A stretch of DNA of 8,577 nucleotides from Cyanobacteria bacterium UBA11370 (GTDB lineage: Bacteria > Cyanobacteriota > Cyanobacteriia > Cyanobacteriales > Coleofasciculaceae), in NCBI GenBank assembly GCA_003486645.1, contig DNGI01000466.1:1-8577 (forward strand). The letters run 5' to 3'. A program made the translations under genes and the position numbers. Shown one piece after another: positions 1 through 6,454 of the stretch (positions are counted from its first letter, which is position 1; each line of letters opens with the position of its first letter). Under the pieces are notes generated by a model that was given only the letters and a program-made list of their open reading frames with translations, had not been told where the DNA came from and did no database searches.

Positions 1-1
1 A

Positions 2-805
2 GATATTCACAACAGCGCCGGCGTGTTTTCCTTTGTGATGGCGAATCCGCCGTTTAATGTTAATGGGGTGGATCGGGAGAAGATCAAGAGCGATCGCGCC
101 CATTATCCGTTTGGTGTACCTTCAGTAGATAATGCCAATTATCTCTGGATTCAGTTATTTTATAGTGCCTTAAATCAGAACGGACGGGCGGGGTTTGTCA
201 TGGCAAACTCGGCATCGGATGCGCGAGGTTCTGAGTTAGAGATTCGCCGCCAGTTGATAGAAACCGGGGCGGTGGATGTGATGATTGCGATCGGGTCTAA
301 TTTCTTTTATACCGTGACGCTGCCCTGTACCTTGTGGTTTTTGGACAAGGGGAAATGTCGTAGAGACGTTGCACCGGAACGTCTCCATCGCAAGCAGAAG
401 GTGTTATTTATTGATGCGCGGCATATTTACAGGCAAATTGACCGCGCCCATCGGGATTTTAGTGAAGAACAGGTTGAGTTTATATCAAGTATTGTGCGGC
501 TGTACCGAGGGGAGGCGGTAGAGGTAAGGAGTCAGAAAATGTTAGCTGAAACGTTCCCAGAGGGCGCTTATTGGGATGTGGCGGGGTTGTGTAAAGTGGC
601 AACATTAGCTGAGATTGAGGCGCAGGGATGGAGTCTTAATCCGGGGCGTTATGTGGGGGTAGCAGAACGAAAGGAGGCGGAGGATTTTGATTTTGCGGAA
701 CGGTTGGAGGAGTTGAATGAGGAGTTAGAAATTCTTAATGTTGAAGCGCGGGAGTTAGAGGAGAGGATTGCTGAGAATATAATGATGTTGTTAGAAGGAA
801 ATTGA
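2..805 (+). CDS. hsdM: Type I restriction-modification methyltransferase subunit HsdM, C-terminal part (5' end outside window)
   Basis: HsdM is the N6-adenine methylase subunit of type I R-M; with HsdS it methylates the recognition site using S-adenosylmethionine. The reading frame is open from base 2, so the gene begins before the window; the GTG at 23 is internal. Motif IV NPPF (codons at 44-55), the catalytic (N/D)PP(F/Y) of amino-methylases, follows a V-M-A lead-in typical of HsdM. Downstream come the NYLWIQ and GRAGFVMAN blocks, the TLPCTLWF strand, the VLFIDAR block, and a C-terminal predicted coiled coil rich in E and L (about the last 40 residues), the part of HsdM that usually packs against HsdS. 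SAM motif I (FxGxG-like) would lie upstream. A palindromic repeat inserts about 8 extra residues (363-385). The last 18 codons are repeated in diverged form at 2224-2282. The VapB-like gene follows after 30 bp. The family call is firm; activity cannot be judged from a fragment. Confidence 0.93.
   Translation, partial: DIHNSAGVFSFVMANPPFNVNGVDREKIKSDRAHYPFGVPSVDNANYLWIQLFYSALNQNGRAGFVMANSASDARGSELEIRRQLIETGAVDVMIAIGSNFFYTVTLPCTLWFLDKGKCRRDVAPERLHRKQKVLFIDARHIYRQIDRAHRDFSEEQVEFISSIVRLYRGEAVEVRSQKMLAETFPEGAYWDVAGLCKVATLAEIEAQGWSLNPGRYVGVAERKEAEDFDFAERLEELNEELEILNVEARELEERIAENIMMLLEGN
363..385. repeat. Palindromic repeat (GAGACGTT / AACGTCTC) inserted in frame in hsdM
   Basis: Two perfect 8-bp inverted arms, GAGACGTT at 363-370 and AACGTCTC at 378-385, flank a 7-base spacer. 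With the preceding GTA this resembles the GTAGAGACGTT... palindromes that I know as high-copy dispersed repeats in cyanobacterial genomes. It is translated as [11 protein letters not shown] between the conserved LDKGK and KVLFIDAR blocks of HsdM, where relatives usually have a shorter charged linker. The reading frame is kept. Confidence 0.7.
750..805 (+). repeat. Direct repeat copy 1: 3' end of hsdM, left flank of the toxin-antitoxin island
   Basis: The bases from GGGAGTT at 750 to the stop TGA at 803-805 match 2224-2282 at about 36 of the first 44 positions. Both encode the HsdM tail: [18 protein letters not shown] here and [19 protein letters not shown] in copy 2, each followed by TGA. The match stops abruptly upstream of 750/2224. 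Confidence 0.85.
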
Positions 806-835
806 AGTTTAAGCTTGGAATTAAAGGCGGTGAGT

Positions 836-1090
836 ATGGCAAGTATTACGTTACGTTCTCACGTTGGCACAGATGGGATTTTACGGTTAGATTTGCCAGT
901 CGGGTTAACGGATGCTGAGTTAGAAGTCACGGTTACATTTAAGGCGTTACCACCTTCAGAAGAAGGGCAACTGCCGCAAGGTAAAGGTTGGAGTCCTGGT
1001 TTTTTCGAGGAAACGTTTGGATGTTTTAAAGATAACCCTTTAATTATTGACTCTGAAGGTTTTTTTGATGACGAGGAAGAACTGGTGTGA
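836..1090 (+). CDS. VapB-like antitoxin of a cyanobacterial VapBC module
   Basis: This is an 84-residue protein of an uncharacterised cyanobacterial family found directly before VapC toxins, so it is called an antitoxin from family resemblance and position. The N-terminal half (MASITLRSHVGTDGILRLDL, then ELEVTVTF) is a short strand-rich module that may serve dimerisation or DNA binding; no textbook AbrB or RHH motif is obvious. The C-terminal half carries W52-S-P-G-F-F-E-E-T-F-G and ends in an acidic stretch (DDEEEL), typical of a tail that wraps around a PIN toxin. I chose ATG 836 because AAGGCGGTGAG lies just upstream and relatives begin MASITL; a TTG at 815 would add seven residues resembling no relative I recall. 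It overlaps vapC by 4 bp (GTGA), implying translational coupling. Autorepression by the pair is usual in such modules but no operator is visible here. Confidence 0.8.
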   Translation: MASITLRSHVGTDGILRLDLPVGLTDAELEVTVTFKALPPSEEGQLPQGKGWSPGFFEETFGCFKDNPLIIDSEGFFDDEEELV

Positions 1091-1479
1091 GGTATTTGCT
1101 GGATACGAATGTTTGCGTGAGGTTTCTTAATGGAGAATCAGAACTGCTAAGACAACGATTTTTAAGAACTGACCGTCAGGATATTGTAGTTAGTTCGGTT
1201 GTTAAAGCTGAGTTATTTTATGGAGCAATGAGAAGTAACGATCCGACTTCAGCTTGGGCGAGGCAAAGACGATTTTTAGAGGAGTTTGTTTCCTTACCTC
1301 TTGATGATTTTGCGGCTTTGATTGCTGGACGGGTTCGCGCTCAATTAGCTAATGCAGGAACTCCTATAGGAATTCATGATTTATTAATTGCTGCGATTGC
1401 ATTGGCTAATAATCTTATTTTAGTAACGCATAATACGAGAAAGTTTGAGCGAGTGGAGGATTTGGAAATTGAAGATTAG
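1087..1479 (+). CDS. vapC: VapC-family PIN-domain ribonuclease toxin
   Basis: VapC toxins are Mg2+-dependent endoribonucleases that cut tRNA or rRNA and arrest growth when the antitoxin is lost. The 130-residue length is normal for the family. Acidic active-site positions are present: D6 in the opening YLLDTNVCVRFLNG, E42 in SSVVKAELFYGAMRS, and D98 in the G-T-P-I-G-x-H-D-L-L-I-A-A block. The closing VTHNTRKFERV segment is also typical. The GTG start at 1087 is fixed by a GTGA overlap with the antitoxin stop and by the position of the first PIN strand; no separate ribosome site is needed if translation is coupled. It appears intact and probably active. Its place directly behind hsdM, in the same orientation, suggests co-transcription with the restriction genes, which could tie cell survival to keeping the locus. 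The RNA target cannot be told from sequence. Confidence 0.92.
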   Translation: MRYLLDTNVCVRFLNGESELLRQRFLRTDRQDIVVSSVVKAELFYGAMRSNDPTSAWARQRRFLEEFVSLPLDDFAALIAGRVRAQLANAGTPIGIHDLLIAAIALANNLILVTHNTRKFERVEDLEIED

Positions 1480-1561
1480 GAAGTGGAATAAATCAAGATT
1501 GCCTTTTCCCAGATGAGATTTTTGATTATTTTTTGAGTCTGATGATGAATGAGGTAAAGGA

Positions 1562-1879
1562 ATGAGTGAAACTAAACAATTACCGATTAAGATTCCCAAG
1601 GAAGAACTAGCGCAATTTTGCCAGCGTCATTATATCCGCAAGTTGTCTTTATTTGGTTCGGTGTTACGGGATGATTTTACACCGGAGAGTGATATTGATT
1701 TTTTAGTGGAGTTTGAGCCGGGGAAAACTCCGGGTTTATTTAAGATTGTCAGTATGGAAATGGAACTTTCAGAACTGCTAGAGGGGAGAAAGATAGATTT
1801 AAGAACTCCTAATGAGTTAAGTATTTATTTTCGAGACAGAGTGATGGCTGAGGCTATGGTGCAGTATGACAGAAATTGA
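1562..1879 (+). CDS. mntA: MntA-type minimal nucleotidyltransferase antitoxin
   Basis: This 105-residue protein has the minimal nucleotidyltransferase fold (DNA polymerase beta superfamily). The motif GSX10DXD is exact: G32-S33, then D44-x-D46 (LFGSV...SDIDFLVEF), with a third carboxylate at D79 in RKIDLRTP. In studied HepT/MntA pairs the MNT protein is the antitoxin and inactivates HepT by AMPylating a tyrosine near its RX4HXY motif. All catalytic residues are kept, so the enzyme should be active. GAGG lies about eight bases before ATG 1562. The gene overlaps hepT by 14 bp, indicating a coupled pair. It follows vapC after 82 bp in which I see no gene and no clear terminator. The enzyme fold is very secure; the antitoxin role comes from the HEPN neighbour. 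Confidence 0.92.
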   Translation: MSETKQLPIKIPKEELAQFCQRHYIRKLSLFGSVLRDDFTPESDIDFLVEFEPGKTPGLFKIVSMEMELSELLEGRKIDLRTPNELSIYFRDRVMAEAMVQYDRN

Positions 1880-2210
1880 CGATTTAACTCGCTTGCACCA
1901 TATGCAGGATGCAGCTAGAGAGGCTCTGGGTTTTATGTATGGAAAGACTAAAGAGGATTTAGCTAACGATAGGATGTTGGTGTTGGCTGTCGTTAAAGAT
2001 TTAGAAATTATTGGTGAAGCGGCGGGGAGAATTTCAGCGGAATGTAGGGCGAGACATCCTGGGATTCCTTGGGCAGTTATGGTGGGGATGCGAAATCGGT
2101 TGACTCATGCTTATTTTTCAATCGATTTAGATATTGTTTGGGATACGGTGACGAATAATTTAGCACCACTGGTTGAGCAATTGGAAAGGGTAATTCAGGA
2201 GGAAAGTTAA
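1866..2210 (+). CDS. hepT: HepT-type HEPN ribonuclease toxin
   Basis: This 114-residue, mostly helical protein belongs to the HEPN/DUF86 toxins, RNases that act as dimers on tRNA or other RNAs. The signature RX4-6H motif is present as R76-N-R-L-T-H81, followed by A82-Y83, giving RX4HXY; Y83 is the expected site of AMPylation by the partner MNT enzyme. Other family blocks are the early DDLTRLHHMQDAA helix, ILVLAVVKDLEIIGEAA-like helix 2 (L38-A53), and PGIPWAVMVGMRN before the active site. The ATG at 1866 lies inside the end of mntA (14-bp overlap), so translation is probably coupled. The protein is full length. Thirteen bases after its stop begins the duplicated hsdM tail, so the toxin gene sits flush against the right edge of the inserted island. 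Confidence 0.93.
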   Translation: MTEIDDLTRLHHMQDAAREALGFMYGKTKEDLANDRMLVLAVVKDLEIIGEAAGRISAECRARHPGIPWAVMVGMRNRLTHAYFSIDLDIVWDTVTNNLAPLVEQLERVIQEES

Positions 2211-2223
2211 TTAGGTATGGTGT

Positions 2224-2282
2224 GGGAGTTGGAGGAATGGATTGCTGAGAATGTGGTGATGTTATTGGAGAGGACGATTTGA
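2224..2282 (+). pseudogene. Second, diverged copy of the hsdM 3' end (direct repeat copy 2)
   Basis: This stretch encodes [19 protein letters not shown] and a TGA stop, matching the true HsdM tail at 750-805 (about 82% over the first 44 bases; most changes are silent or conservative). There is no methylase sequence upstream, so it is a fragment. An ATG at 2217 in the same frame could make a 21-residue peptide. The stop overlaps the hsdS start as TGATG (2280-2284), the coupling expected of an intact hsdM-hsdS junction. It therefore looks like the ancestral junction, now separated from its hsdM by the toxin-antitoxin island. Confidence 0.8.
2267..2273 (+). promoter_or_regulatory. Shine-Dalgarno for the hsdS remnant
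   Basis: GGAGAGG lies eight bases before ATG 2282, inside the duplicated hsdM tail. With the TGATG overlap it supports ATG 2282, rather than the TTG at 2279, as the original hsdS start. Confidence 0.55.
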
Positions 2283-2410
2283 TGGCGTTGACTATGAACA
2301 ATGTATGGCGTGAAATAACATTAGGAGAAGTCATCGAAATTTTTGACCAAAAGCGTGTACCCCTGAGTACTCAAGAAAGAAGCCAAAGGAAAGGAGAATA
2401 TCCCTACTAT
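2282..2410 (+). pseudogene. hsdS: Specificity subunit gene hsdS, broken after about 43 codons
   Basis: HsdS gives a type I enzyme its DNA target through two target-recognition domains of about 150-200 residues each, joined by long helices (usually about 400 residues in all). Only the opening of the first domain is left: W9[13 protein letters not shown], then K24-R-V-P-L-S and R36-K-G-E-Y-P-Y-Y, a classic HsdS beginning that normally continues G-A-S-G-I. After Y43 the similarity stops and no second recognition domain or helix is found anywhere in the window. The frame stays open into the next gene, so a 260-residue fusion could in principle be translated from ATG 2282, but the downstream protein has its own start and ribosome site. 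I call this a remnant left by deletion or recombination. Confidence 0.8.
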
Positions 2411-2437
2411 CTACTACAATATTTAACAAACAAGCTT

Positions 2438-2443
2438 AGAAGG
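2438..2443 (+). promoter_or_regulatory. Shine-Dalgarno deciding the start at 2453
   Basis: AGAAGG lies nine bases before ATG 2453. It supports independent translation of the nuclease-fold protein instead of a fusion with the hsdS remnant. Confidence 0.55.
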
Positions 2444-2452
2444 TCGAATAAT

Positions 2453-3064
2453 ATGGCATACAGTGACTTTACTTTAGCAAAAGTAGTAAAAACCTTTGGT
2501 TTGAGGATTTTTGAAAAAGTAGAAAATTTGGCAGAAGTTCCAGAATTCAACAGCAGTGATTATTTAAAAGAAACCCTTCAATATAATCTCCCTTTAGCCC
2601 TTGCCATTAATACCGAAAAATCACGTTCAGAAATGATTATTGCTCCTGTGTTAATTGAATTAAAAAAGCACTTGCCACACCCGATTAGTTTATTCTCCGG
2701 TGTAGATTTTACCGTTGATGCCACCCAAGGATTAAACGGAACCTGTGACTTTCTGATCAGCCGTTCTCCAGAACAGCTATTTATCAACGCACCCATCATC
2801 ACGATTGTAGAGGCAAAAAAAGAAGATATTAATGCTGGATTAGGTCAATGTGTAGCAGAAATGTTAGCTGCAAGACTATTTAACGAACGGGAAGGAAACC
2901 AAATTAACAAAATTTATGGGGCTGTCACAACTGGGGATAGATGGAAATTCTTAAAATTAGAAGAGCAAATTATTGAAATAGATTTAGGAGAGCATTTTCT
3001 TAACAACGTCAATAAAATTTTGGGAATCTTAGCCTACGGTATTAACGAATCAATGGCAGCGTGA
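2453..3064 (+). CDS. Stand-alone PD-(D/E)XK nuclease-fold protein, cyanobacterial family of unknown function
   Basis: This is a 203-residue protein of a family I recognise as widespread and multicopy in cyanobacteria, usually called hypothetical and beginning M-[AS]-Y-S-D-F-T-L. The core fits the PD-(D/E)XK nuclease fold: a helix with E60 ([14 protein letters not shown]), the strand G-T-C-D99-F-L-I-S, the strand I-V-E120-A-K122, and a following helix with Q132 ([12 protein letters not shown]). This E...D...ExK...Q order is the usual metal-binding catalytic set, so nuclease activity is plausible but undemonstrated. I chose ATG 2453 for its Shine-Dalgarno site and the family N-terminus; the frame also reads through from the hsdS remnant at 2282, so automated annotation may give a longer, chimeric product. 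It sits where most of hsdS should be, 31 bp before hsdR. It may be a passenger that replaced hsdS, or a functional part of a changed system; the sequence does not decide. Confidence 0.82.
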   Translation: MAYSDFTLAKVVKTFGLRIFEKVENLAEVPEFNSSDYLKETLQYNLPLALAINTEKSRSEMIIAPVLIELKKHLPHPISLFSGVDFTVDATQGLNGTCDFLISRSPEQLFINAPIITIVEAKKEDINAGLGQCVAEMLAARLFNEREGNQINKIYGAVTTGDRWKFLKLEEQIIEIDLGEHFLNNVNKILGILAYGINESMAA

Positions 3065-3095
3065 TAATTCTCCTCAATCTGAAATCAAAAATCCT

Positions 3096-6000
3096 ATGCC
3101 CCACCCCGACTCAGAAGCAGCATTAGAACTCGAAACTATCGCCTTATTTCAACAACTTGGCTACACCACCGCCAACTGCTACAACGAATGGAATAGCGGC
3201 ACCAGCAGATTAGGGCGAGAAACCAGAAGCGATGTAGTGCTAATCTCCAAACTCCGCCCAGCCCTAGAAAAACTCAACCCCCACCTCCCCCAACAAGCGA
3301 TCGCCCTCGCTATCGAGGAACTCACCCGCGACAGAAGCGCCCTCACCCTCGCCAGCGCCAACCGAGACATTTACAACCTCCTCAAAGATAGAATAAAAGT
3401 CACCTACCGCAACGACGATGGCGAAGACATTACCGAAAACGTCACCGTTATCGATTGGCAAACCCCCAGCAACAACGACTTCTTCCTCGTCTCCCAACTC
3501 TGGATAGCCGGGGAAATGTACACCCGCCGCACCGATTTAATCGGTTTTGTTAACGGTATTCCTTTACTATTTATCGAACTCAAAGCCTCAAACCAACGAG
3601 TCGAATTCGCCTATCAAAATAATTTCACCGACTACAAACAAACCATCCCCCAACTGTTCTGGTACAACGGCATTGTCATCCTCTCCAACGGCAGCATTAG
3701 TAAAATCGGTAGCCTCACCGCCACCTGGGAATACTTCTCAGACTGGAAGAAAATCAATGATAAAGGTGAAACAGGAATCATCTCCCTCGAAACCATAATT
3801 CGCGGCACTTGCGACAAAACCAAACTCTTAGATATTCTCGAAAACTTTACCTTATTTAGTGAAGAACAAGGCGGATTAATCAAACTCGTCGCTAAAAATC
3901 ACCAGTATCTCGGCGTTAATTGTGCCATTGAAGCCGTGCAAACTATCCGCGAAAACCAAGGCAAACTCGGCGTTTTCTGGCACACCCAAGGTAGCGGCAA
4001 AAGCTTCTCGATGCAGTTCTTTTCCCAGAAGGTTCACCGCACAGTAGAGGGAAACTGGACATTTGTAATTATCACCGATAGAGACGATTTAGACGACCAA
4101 ATCTATAAAAACTTTGCTAAAACGGGTGCTGTCACCGAACCGGAAAATAAAGTTAGGGCAAACAGTGGCGAACACCTCAAACAACTCTTGACAGAAGATC
4201 ACCGTTATATCTTCACGTTAATTCAAAAATTCCGCACTAAAAAAGGCGAGAAATACCCCAAACTTTCCGATAGAAATGATATCATTGTTATTGCCGACGA
4301 AGCCCACCGTTCTCAATATGATACTTATGCCGCAAATATGCGAACGGCATTACCCAACGCCGGATTTATTGGCTTTACTGGCACACCTTTGTTAGTGGGA
4401 GAAGAAGCCACCCGCCGCGAATTTGGCGACTACATTAGCATCTACAACTTCCGCCAATCGGTTGAAGACGGCGCAACCGTTCCCCTATTCTACGAAAACC
4501 GTATTCCTCAATTAGAACTTACTAATTCTGAACTGAACGAAGAGATAGCCAATGCGATAGAATCAGCGGATTTAGATGAAACTCAAGAGAATAAACTCGA
4601 ACGGGAATTTGCACGAGAATATCATCTAATTACAGGAGAAGAACGCCTAGACGAAATTGCTAAAGATATTGTCACTCACTTTTTAGGACGGGGATACCAA
4701 GGTAAAGCAATGGTCGTCTCTATTGACCGTTTCACCGCTGTTAAAATGTACGATAAAGTCCAGCACTATTGGCAGCAGCAGTTAACCCAGTTACAGAACC
4801 AACTCACCACCGCTAGCGAACGCGAACAGCTAACCGCAAGGATTCAGTACCTCGAAGAAACCAACATGGCGGTAATCATTTCGTCCTCCCAGAATGAGGA
4901 AGAAGCGTTTAACAAAAAAGGCTTAACCATTAAACCCCACCGTCACCGCCTCACCAAAGAAAAACCGGGACTCGACGAGAAATTTAAAGACAGCAACAAC
5001 CCCCTACGAATCGTCTTTGTTTGCGCCATGTGGATGACAGGATTTGATGCCCCTAGTTGTTCTACCATTTACCTCGATAAACCAATGCGGAACCACACCC
5101 TAATGCAAACGATCGCCAGGGCAAATCGAGTATTTGGGGAGAAAGTAAACGGGTTAATTGTAGACTATATCGGCGTGTTCCGTGACTTACAAAAAGCGCT
5201 GGCAATTTACGGTTCGGCATCCGGTGGCGGCGTAGAAGAAGGCGATACTCCGGTACAATCTAAGACGAAACTGGTGGAGGAATTGAGAAACGCGATCGCA
5301 CAGACTCTCCAATTCTGCACTGAACGCGGCATCAACTTCGACCAAATCCAAACCACCACCCAAGCCTTCCAGCGTACCCAACTATGGAATGATGCGGTTG
5401 AAGCTATTCTGGTAAACGACGATTCCAAGCAGCGGTATCTAGCACTAACTCAAAATATCACCAAACTCTACAAAGCTATTCTCCCAGACCCAGCCGCAGG
5501 TGAGTTTAATCAACCCTTATCTACCTTTGGTGAAATTACCAAACGAATCCGAAACCTTACCCCCCAGGTGGATATTTCCGAAGTCAAAGCTACCGTTGAA
5601 GAAATCCTGGATCAATCCATCGGCACTTTAAAGTATATTATTCCCGAATCTAACCAAGTTATTGACCTCAGTCAGATTGACTTTGATACCCTTAAAGCTC
5701 AATTTAATTCCGGTTACAAACACACCGAATCTGAGAAACTCAAAGGGGTAATTAGCCACCAATTAACCCGGATGGTTCGCCTCAACAAAAGCCGGATGAA
5801 TTACTGGGATAAATTCCAGCAAATGATTGATAACTATAATGCTGGTTCGCGCAACGTGGAAACTTTCTTTACCCAGTTAGTCGAGTTTGCCCAGGAACTG
5901 AAGGTTGAAGAAAAACGGGCAATATCCGAGAATCTAGACGAAGAAGAACTAGCTATTTTCGACCTACTGACTAAACCTGATATTACTTTAACTGAGAAAG

Positions 6001-6248
6001 AGAAGCTGGACGTTAAAAAAGTAGCAAAAGAATTATTAGAAACCCTCAAGCAAGAAAAACTAGTACTCGATTGGCGCAGGCGACAACAATCGAAAGCAGA
6101 AGTTAAGGTGACAATTGAAGAGATATTAGACCAACTACCAGAAAGCTATGCGCCTGAAGTCTACCAGTGTAAGTGTGAAGAGATCTATCAGCACGTCTAC
6201 GAATCTTATGCTGGAGCAGGATACAGTATTTACAATACAGCCGCTTGA
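3096..6248 (+). CDS. hsdR: Type I restriction enzyme, endonuclease/translocase subunit HsdR
   Basis: HsdR (1050 residues, normal length) powers ATP-driven DNA translocation and cuts unmethylated DNA when bound to an HsdM/HsdS core. The N-terminal nuclease domain has D147 and E161-x-K163 (PLLFIELKA), with the same 14-residue spacing as the catalytic D and E of EcoR124I. The two RecA-like motor domains follow: Walker A G299-S-G-K-S303 (HTQGSGKSF), ITDRDDLDDQ as motif Ia, DEAH at 401-404, T428-G-T-P431 as motif III, and Q671-T-I-A-R-A-N-R678 as motif VI. A helical C-terminal region for docking to the core completes it. All motifs are intact with no frameshift. No good Shine-Dalgarno precedes ATG 3096, though the N-terminus (ETIALFQQLGYTTANCYNEW) fits the family. 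The coding strand is C- and A-rich, opposite to hsdM and the TA genes. Without HsdS it should be inactive unless a specificity subunit comes from elsewhere. Confidence 0.96.
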   Translation: MPHPDSEAALELETIALFQQLGYTTANCYNEWNSGTSRLGRETRSDVVLISKLRPALEKLNPHLPQQAIALAIEELTRDRSALTLASANRDIYNLLKDRIKVTYRNDDGEDITENVTVIDWQTPSNNDFFLVSQLWIAGEMYTRRTDLIGFVNGIPLLFIELKASNQRVEFAYQNNFTDYKQTIPQLFWYNGIVILSNGSISKIGSLTATWEYFSDWKKINDKGETGIISLETIIRGTCDKTKLLDILENFTLFSEEQGGLIKLVAKNHQYLGVNCAIEAVQTIRENQGKLGVFWHTQGSGKSFSMQFFSQKVHRTVEGNWTFVIITDRDDLDDQIYKNFAKTGAVTEPENKVRANSGEHLKQLLTEDHRYIFTLIQKFRTKKGEKYPKLSDRNDIIVIADEAHRSQYDTYAANMRTALPNAGFIGFTGTPLLVGEEATRREFGDYISIYNFRQSVEDGATVPLFYENRIPQLELTNSELNEEIANAIESADLDETQENKLEREFAREYHLITGEERLDEIAKDIVTHFLGRGYQGKAMVVSIDRFTAVKMYDKVQHYWQQQLTQLQNQLTTASEREQLTARIQYLEETNMAVIISSSQNEEEAFNKKGLTIKPHRHRLTKEKPGLDEKFKDSNNPLRIVFVCAMWMTGFDAPSCSTIYLDKPMRNHTLMQTIARANRVFGEKVNGLIVDYIGVFRDLQKALAIYGSASGGGVEEGDTPVQSKTKLVEELRNAIAQTLQFCTERGINFDQIQTTTQAFQRTQLWNDAVEAILVNDDSKQRYLALTQNITKLYKAILPDPAAGEFNQPLSTFGEITKRIRNLTPQVDISEVKATVEEILDQSIGTLKYIIPESNQVIDLSQIDFDTLKAQFNSGYKHTESEKLKGVISHQLTRMVRLNKSRMNYWDKFQQMIDNYNAGSRNVETFFTQLVEFAQELKVEEKRAISENLDEEELAIFDLLTKPDITLTEKEKLDVKKVAKELLETLKQEKLVLDWRRRQQSKAEVKVTIEEILDQLPESYAPEVYQCKCEEIYQHVYESYAGAGYSIYNTAA

Positions 6249-6284
6249 TATCATGTCCGGTTGAATAACCATAAATAAGGATTG

Positions 6285-6308
6285 AGGGGGAGAGGGGGAG
6301 AGGGGGAG
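6285..6308. repeat. Tandem repeat, three copies of AGGGGGAG
   Basis: Three perfect 8-base units lie at 6285-6292, 6293-6300 and 6301-6308, in the gap between hsdR and the facing gene on the - strand. This all-purine run has the look of the short tandemly repeated repetitive sequences common between cyanobacterial genes. Copy number is likely to vary between strains. Confidence 0.85.
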
Positions 6309-6329
6309 AAATTTTACATCATATGAGAG

Positions 6330-6341
6330 GTGCGATCGCAC
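6330..6341. repeat. HIP1 octamer within a 12-bp palindrome
   Basis: GTGCGATCGCAC is a perfect 12-bp palindrome centred on the HIP1 octamer GCGATCGC at 6332-6339. Other full HIP1 sites are at 90-97, 3297-3304, 5292-5299 and 7341-7348. HIP1 is a hallmark of many cyanobacterial genomes and is the main basis for assigning the window. The remaining bases of the 206-bp gap 6249-6454 show no clear terminator or gene. Confidence 0.9.
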
Positions 6342-6454
6342 TCCCAGGCATTTGGATGGGTACTGGCAAAGTCAAGTCAAATTTATTTACCCTACATCCA
6401 GATCTCATCCCAATAGTTATCTCGGAAAATGCTCAAAATCACCGCAACTTGCTA

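Noticed and set aside
23..25. GTG 23 as the hsdM start
   Set aside because: It lies inside conserved methylase sequence just before NPPF, and the frame is open to the window edge.
815..835. TTG 815 as antitoxin start
   Set aside because: The ATG at 836 has a ribosome site and matches the family N-terminus; the extra residues look unconserved.
2077..2334. A - strand frame across the hepT end and hsdS start
   Set aside because: It is low in complexity, rich in S and P, and antisense to well-supported genes.
2279..3064. A single 261-residue gene starting at TTG 2279
   Set aside because: The first 43 codons after ATG 2282 are an HsdS beginning and the rest is a separate family with its own Shine-Dalgarno and ATG at 2453, so I split them and noted the possible fusion.
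3179..3497. Open frames on the - strand across the start of hsdR, and similar frames at 3632-3883, 5187-5428 and 5834-6049
   Set aside because: They are antisense shadows of hsdR with no family resemblance; the C-rich coding strand keeps them open.
6249..6280. Intrinsic terminator after hsdR
   Set aside because: Only a GGTT/AACC stem of four pairs is present and no T-run follows.
6285..6308. CRISPR-like array
   Set aside because: The 8-base units are directly adjacent with no spacers; it is a simple tandem repeat.
6135..6341. A 68-codon - strand frame spanning the hsdR end and the purine repeat
   Set aside because: It is driven by antisense hsdR and the tandem repeat, with no similarity.
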